This document shows positions 63,225 to 64,000 of a stretch of 64,000 bases of DNA, in pieces. Both the position numbers and the translations under genes were made by a program. The notes under the pieces are model-generated. The model was given only the letters and a program-made list of their open reading frames with translations. It had not been told where the DNA came from and searched no databases. The number at the start of each line of letters is the position of its first letter. Within the stretch, counting starts at the first letter, position 1. The stretch lies in assembly GCA_032718475.1 (NCBI GenBank), contig JAUCBJ010001100.1:1-64000 (forward strand), written 5' to 3'. This stretch comes from Nemertoderma westbladi. Taxonomy: Eukaryota > Xenacoelomorpha > Nemertodermatida > Nemertodermatidae.

Positions 63225-64000
63225 TCTCTTGACCTTTGAAGTTATCGCTTTCCATTTCGCCTTCGGTTTTTTCTTGAGTTTAGCCGCCGTCGTCCTTTTC
63301 TTTGCCTTCCCCTTTTTTGGTTTCTTGATTTCGGCGTCCTTAGGGATGGTGTTAGACTTGTTGTCGTATAACGGTGGCCAATCTTGCGTCGATTTCTGCA
63401 AGAATTGGGGTCCGTGTTGCCAAAATTCTTTGTTCTCCGGTTTACAGAATTCCTCAGGCATCATTCCTTGCGACGCAATATCGGCTGGGTTTTGTGGTCC
63501 GGGACAATGTCGCCAATCTTCTTTTATTGAAAGGTCTAGAATTTCTGCGCGACGGTTAGCTACGAATGTCTTGAATTCAAGTGTGTCGTTGTTTATGTAA
63601 AATAAAACCAACGTCGCGTCAGTCCAATAAAATATCTGTAAACTTGACTGTAGTTCTGTCTGTATAAGGTTCACGATGGTGGTTGACAGGGTTGCGGCTT
63701 GTAGCTCAGCTCGTGGTGTCGTCATATACTTAGTAGGCATTGTTTTTGCCTTAGAAGTAATGAGCGAAACATCGAATTCTTCTGAGTCTACTTGTCTGCG
63801 CAAGTAGGCTGCCACACCAAAACCGTTGTCACTAGCGTCGGAAAAACAGTGTAATTCCAAGCTGTCAGGAAATGTTGTTTGTAATGGAAAGTAGACTCTG
63901 GGTATGGAATAATCCTCTAGTGAAGATAATTCTGCCTCCCAGGTCTTCCATAAGTCCACTTGGTCTGATGAGATCGGCTCGTCCCATGTTAGTCCATCCT

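Larger units (their letters stand above)
62331..64000 (-). pseudogene. Pao-type pol, segment 1: RNase H and unusual repetitive linker (continues off window)
   Basis: The minus-strand frame is open to the window's right edge (GLTWDEPISS), so protease and reverse transcriptase should lie beyond 64,000. RNase H residues are seen in order: HCFSDASDNGFGVAAYL (first D, about 63,855), RAELQAATLS (E, about 63,700), YWTDATLVLFYI (D, about 63,615) and CPGPQNPADIASQG (D, about 63,490). After LQKSTQDWPPLYDNK comes a lysine-rich block (KKPKKGKAKKRTTAAKLKKK, about 63,320-63,250) and then about 250 residues of Asp/Pro-rich repeats. In ordinary Pao polyproteins the integrase zinc domain follows RNase H much more closely. 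The frame stops at 62,331, out of phase with the integrase. It cannot be decided from one copy whether the break is decay, programmed shifting or assembly error. Confidence 0.88.

Noticed and set aside
63193-63600. A 135-codon plus-strand frame with hydrophobic stretches
   Set aside because: It is antisense to the pol RNase H and lysine-rich linker, whose domains are clear on the minus strand.
1-64000. rRNA genes, telomere repeats or known centromere box motifs
   Set aside because: None seen on reading. The satellite monomer does not contain a motif I could identify as a CENP-B box or telomere repeat.

Overview
The window looks like metazoan nuclear DNA, probably from an aquatic invertebrate. 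The grounds are spliced exons with GT/AG borders, Pol III-type SINE heads, and the mix of transposons: Pao-type LTR element, a non-LTR element with an FADD reverse transcriptase, a Penelope-like GIY-YIG remnant and a hAT element. Species cannot be named from the sequence. Almost everything here is repeat. The only convincing host gene is the 3' end of one spliced gene at 43.4-44.6 kb.

Layout. 1-1797: non-coding flank with a degenerate repeat. 1798-36994: one unbroken 35 kb minisatellite/satellite built from 23-bp and 27-bp versions of one unit (core cagtataactgctccaccat), with nested higher-order duplications at offsets of 12,659, 3,041, 4,101, 507 and 297 bp. 36995-43430: AT-rich DNA, a tRNA-headed SINE, three copies of a dispersed repeat (here 'element X'), an 18-bp minisatellite, a Penelope-like GIY-YIG fragment and a decayed non-LTR copy. 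43431-44574: three in-frame exons encoding the Ser/Thr-rich C-terminus of an unrecognised, probably secreted protein. 45.4-50.1 kb: a dispersed repeat in three copies, the last two inside a 1.64 kb tandem duplication. 49.5-52.9 kb: a transposon nest, in which a minus-strand non-LTR element is split by a plus-strand relative and by a 1,280-bp hAT element with a perfect 8-bp target duplication; the hAT element is itself split by a 382-bp inverted-repeat element with a 9-bp target duplication. 52,960-54,560: a 61-bp satellite, then a TG/G-run tract. 54.9-57.9 kb: non-coding, with a tRNA-like sequence and AT-rich short repeats. 58,001-64,000 (minus strand): a zinc-knuckle gag-like frame and a Pao-type pol (RNase H, integrase, DUF5641-like C-terminus), both broken by frameshifts; pol runs off the right edge.

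Nothing here forms an operon or pathway. The history is one of layered insertions and unequal-exchange duplications, several of which can be ordered in time from shared junctions. No calculation or database search was run: coordinates of repeat edges are by eye and may be off by some bases, and family names rest on motif recognition.
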